Assembly: GCA_027080405.1 (NCBI GenBank)
Contig: JALWSL010000120.1
Coordinates: forward strand, 748 to 8,253
Direction of reading: 5' to 3'
Origin: Planctomycetaceae bacterium
GTDB taxonomy: Bacteria; Planctomycetota; Planctomycetia; Planctomycetales; Planctomycetaceae
DNA length: 7,506 bases
Below, one piece after another: positions 1 through 5,610 of the stretch. The notes below the pieces were generated by a model that was not told the DNA's origin, made no database searches, and was given only the letters and a program-made list of their open reading frames with translations. Position 1 is the stretch's first letter; each line of letters starts with the position of its first letter. The translations under genes were made by a program, and so were the position numbers.

Positions 1-59
1 GAATCCCGCCCCTTTGTGTAGCCGATCCTGTTTTTTATCATTGATCCTGTTTTACGACC
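1..59. repeat. Short direct repeat downstream of the TPR gene
   Basis: The 11-base word gatcctgtttt occurs at 24-34 and again at 43-53, a 19-base period. It lies just past the stop codon of the minus-strand TPR gene. I see no coding sequence and no convincing terminator hairpin here. It may be a chance or slippage duplication. Confidence 0.4.
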
Positions 60-1487
60 CTATTTCACCAGCGCTTCAAACCAGATCGTCCTGGCGAACC
101 AGCGTCCTTCGATCTGAACAAGAGTCGTAAAAATTTTCCCCTGCTTGTCGAATATCTTCGCCTTGACGGTCTTACCGTCAGCTTCGATTTTCACATGATC
201 GACCATCTCTTCGGGAGAAAGTTTGTCCAGAAACGGAATGACTTTTTCCAGTAACTCACCGGTTATCTCCTTGCGGACATCTTCAACATAAAACAGCCTG
301 AGGGCATCAACCTCCTTCTTGCGAATCAGTTCAAATTGCTTGGCCAGAATTTGACGGGAAATATCGCGAAGTTCCCTTTCCTGAAGTTCACGCAGCTGTT
401 TTCTATGATATTCCCTCAACTCTTTCGCAGGCAGAAGCCTCGCCTGTTTCAGTATTTTGATCCACGGGGCTAATGTCTCTGTCTCTTCGAAACTTCCCTT
501 GCGCGTGTAAGCGAGTCGGTGAATATCGCGTTCTCCCTGGACGATGCGCGCAACCTCCTGCTGAGCGGCGTGCTCGTCGGTTTGCTCAATACTCCAGATG
601 AACAAGACATCTTTGTCGGTCTGGCCCAGTATGTTGAAGGAAATTTTCCCGAAACGCTCTTCCAGTTGACGCCGGATCCCTTCCATGATTTCGACCGCAT
701 TTTTACTGCCAGCCGCCCCGATAAATCGCTGGCTTGAAAAAAGCTCGGTCCAGGACTGGATCGATTCGCCCCGCTTCACATATTCCGTATTCCCCTGTTG
801 GGCCGACAGGTAGCGATACGCAACAACCCATTCACGCCCGGGAAGCGTGAACGCCATGCCATCAACCGTGCTGAGTCCCTGCGGGGGCAGGTTTCTCATA
901 TCGAGAACGGAAAAAAGCTGCCCCTTGATAAAATTGAGCGACATAAAGCCATACACCAAACGCAACCGTTCACCCTGATCAACGGCCTGGTCAGGTTTGC
1001 CCAATGTCTGGGCCACTTTCTTCAACGGTGTTCCAACATTGAACAGCCCCTGTGCATCGAGAAGTTTCCACGTCTTCATAAAATCGACACTAGCCGTGAC
1101 ATTTTTGGGATCCAGTCGTACTGCCTGACGAAAGTGATACCAACCTGCATTCGCCTTTTTACTTCCCATATAGGCGATTCCGAGAGCGTGATGATAAACA
1201 CTGTTTTCGGGAGCCAGTTTTACTGCCTGTTCGAGTTCGGAAACCGCGTTCTCCCACTGCTTCAACTCGATCGCCCCCGTTCCCGCCTTGAAGTGTTCAC
1301 TCGCTTCGGCCAGCAACTCCTTCCCGTCTTTCCGGCTTTGCTGTTCCCCGGAATCCTGTTCGATTTTCTTATTCGGCGAGTCGGCAGGAGACTCATCAGC
1401 ACAAAGAAAAGGAGAACGTGAAACAAAAAGCAAAGTCAAACAAATTAAAAGACGGAACGATCCTTTGACAAGAAAAGAATACATCAT
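60..1487 (-). CDS. Secreted TPR-domain protein with BamE/SmpA-like motif
   Basis: A 475-residue exported protein of unknown specific role. Residues 1-30 form a signal peptide: a short basic start, the hydrophobic stretch LLICLTLLFV, then a possible type I cleavage near LCA-DES. Residues about 64-130 are two tetratricopeptide repeats, with phrases such as AVSELEQAVKLAPEN and HFRQAVRLDPKN. Residues 149-198 begin VGTPLKKVAQTLGKPD, which resembles the opening of the SmpA/BamE fold (VG-x3-V-x2-LG-x-P). The middle part is unassigned. Residues 355-395 are highly charged and probably coiled-coil, and the last 80 residues look like a small alpha/beta domain. The start at 1487 puts the signal peptide at the N-terminus and has a GAAAGGG purine run just upstream; a second ATG follows directly, and an upstream in-frame ATG at 1541 would bury the signal. 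A periplasmic or envelope-associated scaffold role is inference. Confidence 0.8.
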   Translation of the reverse strand: MMYSFLVKGSFRLLICLTLLFVSRSPFLCADESPADSPNKKIEQDSGEQQSRKDGKELLAEASEHFKAGTGAIELKQWENAVSELEQAVKLAPENSVYHHALGIAYMGSKKANAGWYHFRQAVRLDPKNVTASVDFMKTWKLLDAQGLFNVGTPLKKVAQTLGKPDQAVDQGERLRLVYGFMSLNFIKGQLFSVLDMRNLPPQGLSTVDGMAFTLPGREWVVAYRYLSAQQGNTEYVKRGESIQSWTELFSSQRFIGAAGSKNAVEIMEGIRRQLEERFGKISFNILGQTDKDVLFIWSIEQTDEHAAQQEVARIVQGERDIHRLAYTRKGSFEETETLAPWIKILKQARLLPAKELREYHRKQLRELQERELRDISRQILAKQFELIRKKEVDALRLFYVEDVRKEITGELLEKVIPFLDKLSPEEMVDHVKIEADGKTVKAKIFDKQGKIFTTLVQIEGRWFARTIWFEALVK

Positions 1488-1657
1488 GAAGGCCCTTTCA
1501 TGATTATGTTGACACTTGAAGGGATGCAGGGATGCTATCACGAAAACAGGACGCAGGAAAAGAGAGATTTCATCGAACAGGGCATTTCATCGCTGTTTTG
1601 ACATTTTCGAGAACAGGCGTGCATGCCCGAAAACTGCTTCAGAACTCAGCCTGCGGA
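1488..1657. other. Gap between trmL and the TPR gene, with short repeats
   Basis: No gene is supported in these 170 bases. Two small duplications are visible: an 8-base tandem (gggatgca/gggatgct at 1521-1536), and the 9-base word atttcatcg repeated with a 17-base period at 1567 and 1584. An imperfect hairpin (ttttcg 1604-1609 with cgaaaa 1628-1633, plus ggc/gcc inside) lies beyond the trmL stop but has no T tract. The TPR promoter should be here or further upstream, but I cannot identify it. Confidence 0.4.
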
Positions 1658-2143
1658 TTACAGTCCTCCAAATTGCCTGACCGCTTCGTACATAATGGTA
1701 TTGGCGGTGCTGGCCAGATTCAGACTGCGAACTTCCGGATGCATGGGCAAACGAAGAGAGTTGCCCGCATATTGATCGCGAATACTTTCCGGCAGACCAC
1801 GGCTTTCGCTTCCGAACAGTAAAATATCACCCGGCGAAAAAGTGGCGTCCCACGGACTGCGAGAACCGAATTTTGTCAAACACCACACGGTTGCCTTGGG
1901 CAGGTGCTGACGCAACTCCTCCCAAGAATCAACCGCCTGCCAATCGAGGTGCTCCCAATAATCCATCCCCGCCCGTTTCAAATAACGGGATTCAAGCTGG
2001 AATCCCAGTGGACGGATCAGCCACAACTTGGCCCCAACCGCCACGCAACTGCGGCCGATATTGCCGGTATTTTGCGGGATATCGGGTTGAAACAGGACAA
2101 CATGCAACAAAGGCTTTCTTTTTTCTTTCCGGGAATCGCTCAA
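1658..2143 (-). CDS. trmL: tRNA (cytidine(34)-2'-O)-methyltransferase TrmL
   Basis: A SPOUT-class methyltransferase that uses S-adenosylmethionine to 2'-O-methylate the wobble nucleotide (C34/cmnm5U34) of tRNA-Leu isoacceptors in the cytoplasm. At 161 residues it matches the family's usual 155-160. The three trefoil-knot motifs are visible: [14 protein letters not shown] (residues 18-31), [11 protein letters not shown] (108-118) and [17 protein letters not shown] (130-146), which form the SAM-binding knot. RAGMDYWEH (57-65) is also typical. The start is TTG: its TTGA overlaps the TGA stop of the Nudix gene by four bases, and a GAGGAG ribosome binding site sits seven bases upstream. No ATG occurs before residue 60, inside the conserved domain, so TTG is well supported. 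It is the last gene of the channel-Nudix-trmL run and depends on translational coupling or its own site. Confidence 0.95.
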   Translation of the reverse strand: MSDSRKEKRKPLLHVVLFQPDIPQNTGNIGRSCVAVGAKLWLIRPLGFQLESRYLKRAGMDYWEHLDWQAVDSWEELRQHLPKATVWCLTKFGSRSPWDATFSPGDILLFGSESRGLPESIRDQYAGNSLRLPMHPEVRSLNLASTANTIMYEAVRQFGGL

Positions 2144-2589
2144 TCAAACTCTCCTCTACCCGTCTGGCCGTCAGATGAATCGATACCAGTTGTCAACTGT
2201 TCTATTATTTCCGCGTTGGCAGGAGGAAATTTCAATGATGGAAGATACTTTCGCGGTATCCACTGCCAGGGGGCATGAAGAACTCTTCCCTCTGAAGAAG
2301 AACATAATTCACAAAGCCAAAAGTCCAGTTGAACCTCGCCATGTTCATACGGAAACGATGTCTGATGCAACAGGCGAACCGCCACAACTTCCAGGCCCGT
2401 TTCCTCTTTGCACTCCCGAATCGCTGTCTGTGAACTATTTTCGCCGTCCTGCTGTTTTCCGCCGGGAAACTCATGATAGCCGGCCAGTGTTGTTTTTTCC
2501 GATCGCACCCCCACCAGAAAGCGGTTTTCAGATTCGACAATGGCAATTCCAATTTGTGTCACGATGATATTTTCAATTCCCAAAGACAC
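2140..2589 (-). CDS. Nudix hydrolase, MutT-like (d)NTP pyrophosphatase
   Basis: A 149-residue cytoplasmic Nudix enzyme that hydrolyses a nucleoside diphosphate linked to another group. The Nudix box GX5EX7REUXEEXGU is complete: G44, E50, R58-E59, E62-E63, G65; the REXXEE glutamates bind the metal. The fold starts with a strand ([19 protein letters not shown], 11-29) and the helix-leading HEFPGGK (39-45). The C-terminal phrase [14 protein letters not shown] (116-129) is the pattern seen in MutT and CTP pyrophosphohydrolases, so clearance of oxidised or modified (d)NTPs is the most likely role; the exact substrate cannot be read from sequence. The chosen start is GTG at 2589, nine bases after the channel gene's stop, with only a weak GGA before it; no ATG is available upstream of the domain. 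It overlaps trmL by four bases, so the two are co-transcribed. Confidence 0.9.
   Translation of the reverse strand: MSLGIENIIVTQIGIAIVESENRFLVGVRSEKTTLAGYHEFPGGKQQDGENSSQTAIRECKEETGLEVVAVRLLHQTSFPYEHGEVQLDFWLCELCSSSEGRVLHAPWQWIPRKYLPSLKFPPANAEIIEQLTTGIDSSDGQTGRGEFD
2151..2156 (-). promoter_or_regulatory. Strong ribosome binding site deciding the TTG start of trmL
   Basis: The minus strand reads GAGGAG here, seven bases before the TTG codon at 2143-2141 and inside the 3' end of the Nudix gene. It is among the strongest Shine-Dalgarno matches in the window and fixes the trmL start. Confidence 0.75.
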
Positions 2590-2598
2590 TCCAAGATA

Positions 2599-3648
2599 CT
2601 AAATCGAAGCTTCCCCCAAATTGAATATTCTTCCGACCGAAGCAGCATGTCCAAAGACGAACAGGCTGTCCCCTTCAAGAAGAACGGCGGAGCCGGGTGG
2701 CGGGATCAGCCGTTCTCCATTTTCCCGACGAATCCCGAGAACGATCACTCCCGAATCCCGCATGTCGGTTTCAGAAAGTTTTTTCCCGAGATACGGGCAA
2801 CTCTTTGTCACCTGAAAGTCAATCAGTTCCAGATCGCTGTCATGCTCATCAGCCACTTCCACGAAGTTGTCAACCAAGGGGTTCAGCATGAAGCGGGCCA
2901 TTTTTGTCGCACCACTACTAAACGGGCTGATCACACGGGTTGCACCGGCCCGTTCCATTTTCTCGATCGCCTTGTCATCACTGGCACGTGCAACAATCTG
3001 GAGATTACTGTTGAGCATTCGCGCAGAAAGCACAACGTAGACATTGTCTGCATCCGAACCGAGCGTCGATGCAAGGGATTTGGCCCGTTCAATTCCCGCC
3101 TGGCGAAGAATGGCATCATCGGTCGCATCTCCAGCCAGACAAAGCCAGTCATGTTGTTCGACCAGTTCGTTAATCTGCTCTTCATTGTGGTCAATCACCA
3201 CGAACGGTTTGTTTCTACGGGCCAGATATTCACAAATCGTCGTTCCCATCCGGCCTTGTCCACAAACGATATAATGGTCTTGCAATGCACCAATACGGTT
3301 CAACATCTGGCGGCGTCTCCAAAGAATTCGATAACGGGCATCAATCAGGCTTTTCCCCAAAGCTGTGATGCTGTAACTGAAAAGCCCCAATCCAAACATC
3401 ATATAAATGATGGTAAAAACCATCGTCGCGGTGTCAGAAGCCGGATCCCTGCTCCCTAACGTCGTCAATGTCACAACGGCCAGATAAAGTGATTCAACCC
3501 AGTTTGCATGACCAATCAGTCGAAACCCGACCGTTCCAAGAAGTAACAACAGGGAGAGCAGACCGAATACGGTCAACGGACGCTGTATCCGACGGAGATC
3601 CTCCCGATTTTTCAAATCGAAATACTGATTCAAACCCGTAAACTTCAT
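2599..3648 (-). CDS. Two-TM ion channel with RCK/TrkA-N and TrkA-C domains
   Basis: A 349-residue inner-membrane channel of the Kch/MthK architecture. Residues 24-46 are TM1, 50-70 the pore helix and filter, and 74-98 TM2. A Rossmann RCK domain follows, with GQGRMG at 130-135, the nucleotide-binding acid D153 closing strand 2 (VVIDHN) and GDATDD at 173-178. Residues about 272-342 are a TrkA-C/RCK-C domain. The family conducts K+ and is gated by ligand (NAD(H), nucleotide or Ca2+) binding to the cytoplasmic ring. The filter is odd: residues 60-68 read TLTTLGSRD where canonical channels have TxTTVGYGD, so K+ selectivity is uncertain. I chose the ATG at 3648; an upstream TTG at 3789 would add 47 residues without a family match. 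Only a weak GGTGG precedes the ATG. It heads the run with the Nudix gene and trmL. Confidence 0.9.
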   Translation of the reverse strand: MKFTGLNQYFDLKNREDLRRIQRPLTVFGLLSLLLLLGTVGFRLIGHANWVESLYLAVVTLTTLGSRDPASDTATMVFTIIYMMFGLGLFSYSITALGKSLIDARYRILWRRRQMLNRIGALQDHYIVCGQGRMGTTICEYLARRNKPFVVIDHNEEQINELVEQHDWLCLAGDATDDAILRQAGIERAKSLASTLGSDADNVYVVLSARMLNSNLQIVARASDDKAIEKMERAGATRVISPFSSGATKMARFMLNPLVDNFVEVADEHDSDLELIDFQVTKSCPYLGKKLSETDMRDSGVIVLGIRRENGERLIPPPGSAVLLEGDSLFVFGHAASVGRIFNLGEASI

Positions 3649-3818
3649 AAGCCACCAATCTGAATCGGAATCGTAATCAGCCAGACCGTCCCGAGAACTG
3701 GCATCACGCAGGCGAAAGCAGACAGCGAAATGGAATAACCACAGCGACCCGGGAACCACAAAGGAAACGCCCGAGAGACGGGATCGCAACGATTCCCGTC
3801 ACTCATCCAGGCAAGTGC
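3649..3818. other. Gap between sialidase-like gene and channel gene
   Basis: No separate gene is supported in these 170 bases. The gap must hold the end of the sialidase transcript and probably the start of the channel transcript. The hairpin at 3778-3799 is listed separately, and a small stem (aggca/tgcct, 3809-3820) overlaps the sialidase stop. I could not identify a convincing minus-strand promoter. Confidence 0.4.
3778..3799 (-). terminator. Hairpin after the sialidase-like gene, possible terminator
   Basis: acgggatcg (3778-3786) pairs with cgattcccgt (3790-3799) across a three-base loop, with one bulged base, giving a nine-pair GC-rich stem about 20 bases past the sialidase stop. No U-tract follows on the minus strand, so it may be a transcript-stabilising hairpin or a non-canonical terminator. 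Confidence 0.4.
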
Positions 3819-5024
3819 CTACTCACGCTGATCCCCAACACGTACCCACTGTTCATTGAAGGCGGCGTGTTTCATACTTTTCCCACCTTTAACAAAGTAA
3901 CTGTACACAGCGTGAATCGTTCCATCTTTCCCCTGAATCACAGCCGGGTAATGATAGGAACCTGTTTGATGTTTTTCCAGATGCCTCGTCCATCTCCAGG
4001 TTTTTCCCTCGTCTTCTGAAATCGAAACCGCCAGGCTGTTTCTCCCGTCGATAGTGTCGTTGTAAACGAGTAGCCAATGCCCATTGGCCAGACGAACGCC
4101 GTCCAAACCGGAACCGGGATTGGGCAGACTGGAATTATAAACCGGCCCCCAGTTCACGCCATCATCTTTCGATTCTGAAACACGGATACGCTTCTGTATT
4201 CCGTTTTCCCGCATGTAAGCGACAAGAGTTCCATCATTTTTGCGAAGTACGCTCGGCTGGATATTTCCGAAGCCGATCAATGGTTTGCTGGCGAACCATG
4301 TTTCCCCCTGATCATCACTGATCGCCATGATCGAGATCGAAAACGTATCGGTGTACAACGGAAGCAGGATTCTCCCGCTGGGCAAAACGGTCGGCTTGCA
4401 ACGTGGTTGCCAGCCCAATCTCTGATAGAGCTTGTCCCCGAGACGGACATTAATTTCATCCAGTTCCTTTTGTAAATCCTGGGGCAATTTAACACCGGCC
4501 TGTTTCAGGGTTTTCAGCATTCCGTCGAGAGCCGTTTTGGCATCTTTACTGAAATCGTCCGGCTTCAGAAAAATGACTCCCTGCCTGCTCCATTTGGGAG
4601 ACGGGCGATTTTCGTAATCTTCGGAAACCAGAAAGTTTGTCAAACATGACTCCCACGTATTGGCAATGATCACCGGCCAGAAAACCCAAAGGCGTTGCTG
4701 TGGATCAATCATCATGCAGGTGTTGCAGTCCGGGAAACCGGGCGTGTCATAAATGAGAAACGACTTTCCCCAACAGTGGGAACCTTTCACGCTTTTGGCC
4801 CCGTAAATCGCAACATCGTCCGCTTTCCGCTCCCCTGCTCCGCGATACCACGAAACAAGCAGGTCGCCGTTTTCATACTCGACAATTCCCGGTGCATGGT
4901 TATGCTCCGGATGCAACGGAAAAACGAGCTCAGCCGTGTACTCCGGATCAGCCGCAACGGCTTCACAGGCATGAAAGAAACCCAACGAAAGAACTGCCAT
5001 CAAAAAGGAAACAGAAATCTGCAT
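3819..5024 (-). CDS. Secreted sialidase-like Asp-box (BNR) protein
   Basis: A 401-residue exported six-bladed beta-propeller of the Sialidase_2 / exo-alpha-sialidase-like group, which may release sialic acid or a related sugar from glycans outside the cytoplasm. Residues 1-25 are a signal peptide (hydrophobic MAVLSLGFF, cleavage near AVA-ADP). Three Asp boxes (S-x-D-x-G-x-T-W) are clear: S236-W243, S285-W292 (N for T) and S336-W343. The N-terminal phrase HNHAPGIVEYENGDLLVSWY (41-60) and DTPGFPDCN (93-101) are typical of this bacterial/plant subgroup. A charged helical insert (about 155-203) interrupts the propeller. R61, R209, R272 and R280 are candidates for the arginine triad, but I cannot assign the catalytic set, so activity is unproven. 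The ATG at 5024 was chosen because it starts the signal peptide and has AGGG ten bases upstream; the longer in-frame version starts inside a repeat. Confidence 0.85.
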   Translation of the reverse strand: MQISVSFLMAVLSLGFFHACEAVAADPEYTAELVFPLHPEHNHAPGIVEYENGDLLVSWYRGAGERKADDVAIYGAKSVKGSHCWGKSFLIYDTPGFPDCNTCMMIDPQQRLWVFWPVIIANTWESCLTNFLVSEDYENRPSPKWSRQGVIFLKPDDFSKDAKTALDGMLKTLKQAGVKLPQDLQKELDEINVRLGDKLYQRLGWQPRCKPTVLPSGRILLPLYTDTFSISIMAISDDQGETWFASKPLIGFGNIQPSVLRKNDGTLVAYMRENGIQKRIRVSESKDDGVNWGPVYNSSLPNPGSGLDGVRLANGHWLLVYNDTIDGRNSLAVSISEDEGKTWRWTRHLEKHQTGSYHYPAVIQGKDGTIHAVYSYFVKGGKSMKHAAFNEQWVRVGDQRE

Positions 5025-5071
5025 CAGTAATGACCCTGACAAGTGACTCAAAATAAAGTGATCGCTATACG

Positions 5072-5090
5072 TTTGCTTTCCGAAAGCAAA
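5072..5090. promoter_or_regulatory. Perfect 9+1+9 inverted repeat upstream of the sialidase-like gene
   Basis: tttgctttc and gaaagcaaa flank a single c, giving a perfect 19-base dyad. It lies 47 bases before the sialidase start and about 12-30 bases downstream of the transcription start implied by the candidate -10 at 5109-5114. That position suits a repressor operator; a leader hairpin is the alternative. No T tract follows on either strand, which argues against a terminator. Confidence 0.45.
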
Positions 5091-5108
5091 TGAAGCGGAA
5101 CTCTGACA

Positions 5109-5137
5109 TTTATACATAAATTTTACAATTAGTCGAA
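5109..5137 (-). promoter_or_regulatory. Candidate promoter of the sialidase-like gene
   Basis: On the minus strand a TATAAA box (5114-5109, five of six to consensus) lies in an AT-rich tract 85 bases before the start codon. The hexamer 17 bases further upstream, TTCGAC, is a poor -35, so this is a weak or activator-dependent call. Confidence 0.3.
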
Positions 5138-5146
5138 TCACTCGGC

Positions 5147-5200
5147 TTATTCCTGGCTCATTTCTTATTCCTTGCTCATTTCTCATGCCTGGCTTGTTTC
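5147..5200. repeat. Three imperfect 18-bp tandem repeats
   Basis: Units at 5147-5164, 5165-5182 and 5183-5200. Units 1 and 2 match at 17 of 18 positions, and unit 3 matches unit 1 at 14 of 18. The array lies directly upstream of the candidate sialidase promoter. Translated on the minus strand it would give MRNEQGIRNEPGI, the kind of low-complexity peptide produced by short repeats rather than a real N-terminus. Confidence 0.8.
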
Positions 5201-5271
5201 GACGTCAACAAAACTGTTATCTGCCGTTTCCTGTTGAATTGACGAAAATAGGCTCAGAGCAGCTTGTCTAT

Positions 5272-5305
5272 GTAGGCGACAACTGCACGTAGGCGACAAC
5301 TGCAC
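5272..5305. repeat. Perfect 17-bp tandem duplication
   Basis: gtaggcgacaactgcac is repeated exactly, at 5272-5288 and 5289-5305, with no spacer. Perfect identity suggests a recent duplication or selection. It is in the middle of the divergent intergenic region, outside both candidate promoters. Confidence 0.9.
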
Positions 5306-5401
5306 AGAAATTCGTGAGACGCCCTGTTTCCCGCTTTTTCTCTGGTTTGCCCTATTTTGAGTGCAGATCACTTGAATTCGTCATCAAGCCGATAAACGGG
5401 T

Positions 5402-5430
5402 TTGAGAAATAGGCACAGGCTTCGTAAAAT
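5402..5430 (+). promoter_or_regulatory. Candidate sigma70-type promoter of the LRR lipoprotein gene
   Basis: TTGAGA (5402-5407) and TAAAAT (5425-5430) each match consensus at five of six positions and are separated by 17 bases. The predicted transcript would start near 5437, giving a leader of about 170 bases that includes the 17-bp repeat pair at 5446-5479. Confidence 0.45.
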
Positions 5431-5445
5431 CCTGCAGTCAACGGT

Positions 5446-5479
5446 ATAACCTCGTACTCAAAATAACCTCAGACTCAAT
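5446..5479. repeat. Imperfect 17-bp tandem repeat in the LRR gene leader
   Basis: Units at 5446-5462 and 5463-5479 (ataacctc..actca..) match at 14 of 17 positions. A decayed third copy may follow (aatatccctgag). It lies just downstream of the candidate LRR promoter. Confidence 0.65.
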
Positions 5480-5601
5480 AATATCCCTGAGAAAAAATCC
5501 GAAAGTCCAGACATTGGGGAAACGTGAGATTCACCCACCCGTTGGGCGTCTCCAGTGCCGGAAACCTCCAGTACCGGAAAAAGATGAGAAAGAGACCAGG
5601 C

Positions 5602-5605
5602 AGGA
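5602..5605 (+). promoter_or_regulatory. Ribosome binding site choosing the LRR gene start
   Basis: AGGA sits five bases before the ATG at 5611. Upstream in-frame starts (GTG 5524, ATG 5584) have poorer sites and would push the lipoprotein signal even further from the N-terminus. Confidence 0.45.
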
Positions 5606-5610
5606 ACAAC

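Larger units (their letters stand above)
5025..5610. other. Divergent intergenic region rich in short tandem repeats
   Basis: This is the only long gene-free stretch: 586 bases between the divergent sialidase-like and LRR genes. No reading frame here shows a family match or a plausible ribosome binding site. It contains an inverted repeat (5072-5090), candidate promoters for both flanking genes, and three separate tandem repeats of 17-18 bp, each listed separately. Confidence 0.7.

Noticed and set aside
798..1421. A 207-codon plus-strand open frame inside the TPR gene
   Set aside because: Antisense to a gene with a signal peptide and TPRs, no family features, no ribosome binding site.
26..1551. 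Inverted word tcctgtttt / aaaacagga flanking the TPR gene, considered as element ends
   Set aside because: Only nine bases, a close variant also occurs inside trmL, and there is no transposase or target duplication.
1604..1633. Imperfect hairpin after trmL as a terminator
   Set aside because: The stem is interrupted by an asymmetric bulge and no T tract follows on the minus strand, so it is not a supportable terminator call.
2473..3459. A 328-codon open frame on the plus strand, antisense to the channel and Nudix genes
   Set aside because: The opposite strand carries two clear families. The plus-strand translation is rich in His, Cys and Arg without any recognisable domain, as expected of a shadow frame.
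3649..3789. N-terminal extension of the channel by 47 residues from a TTG
   Set aside because: No family match, and it runs into the hairpin after the sialidase gene; ATG 3648 gives a normal 2TM-RCK protein.
5025..5186. N-terminal extension of the sialidase-like protein by 54 residues
   Set aside because: It would place a normal signal peptide internally and is built partly from the 18-bp repeats; the candidate promoter also lies inside it.
5183..5371. A 62-codon minus-strand open frame in the divergent spacer
   Set aside because: It spans the perfect 17-bp duplication and ends in the 18-bp repeat array, has no domain and no good start signal.
5147..5479. Tandem repeats considered as a CRISPR array
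   Set aside because: Units are 17-18 bp, directly adjacent without spacers, mutually unrelated, and no cas gene is near.
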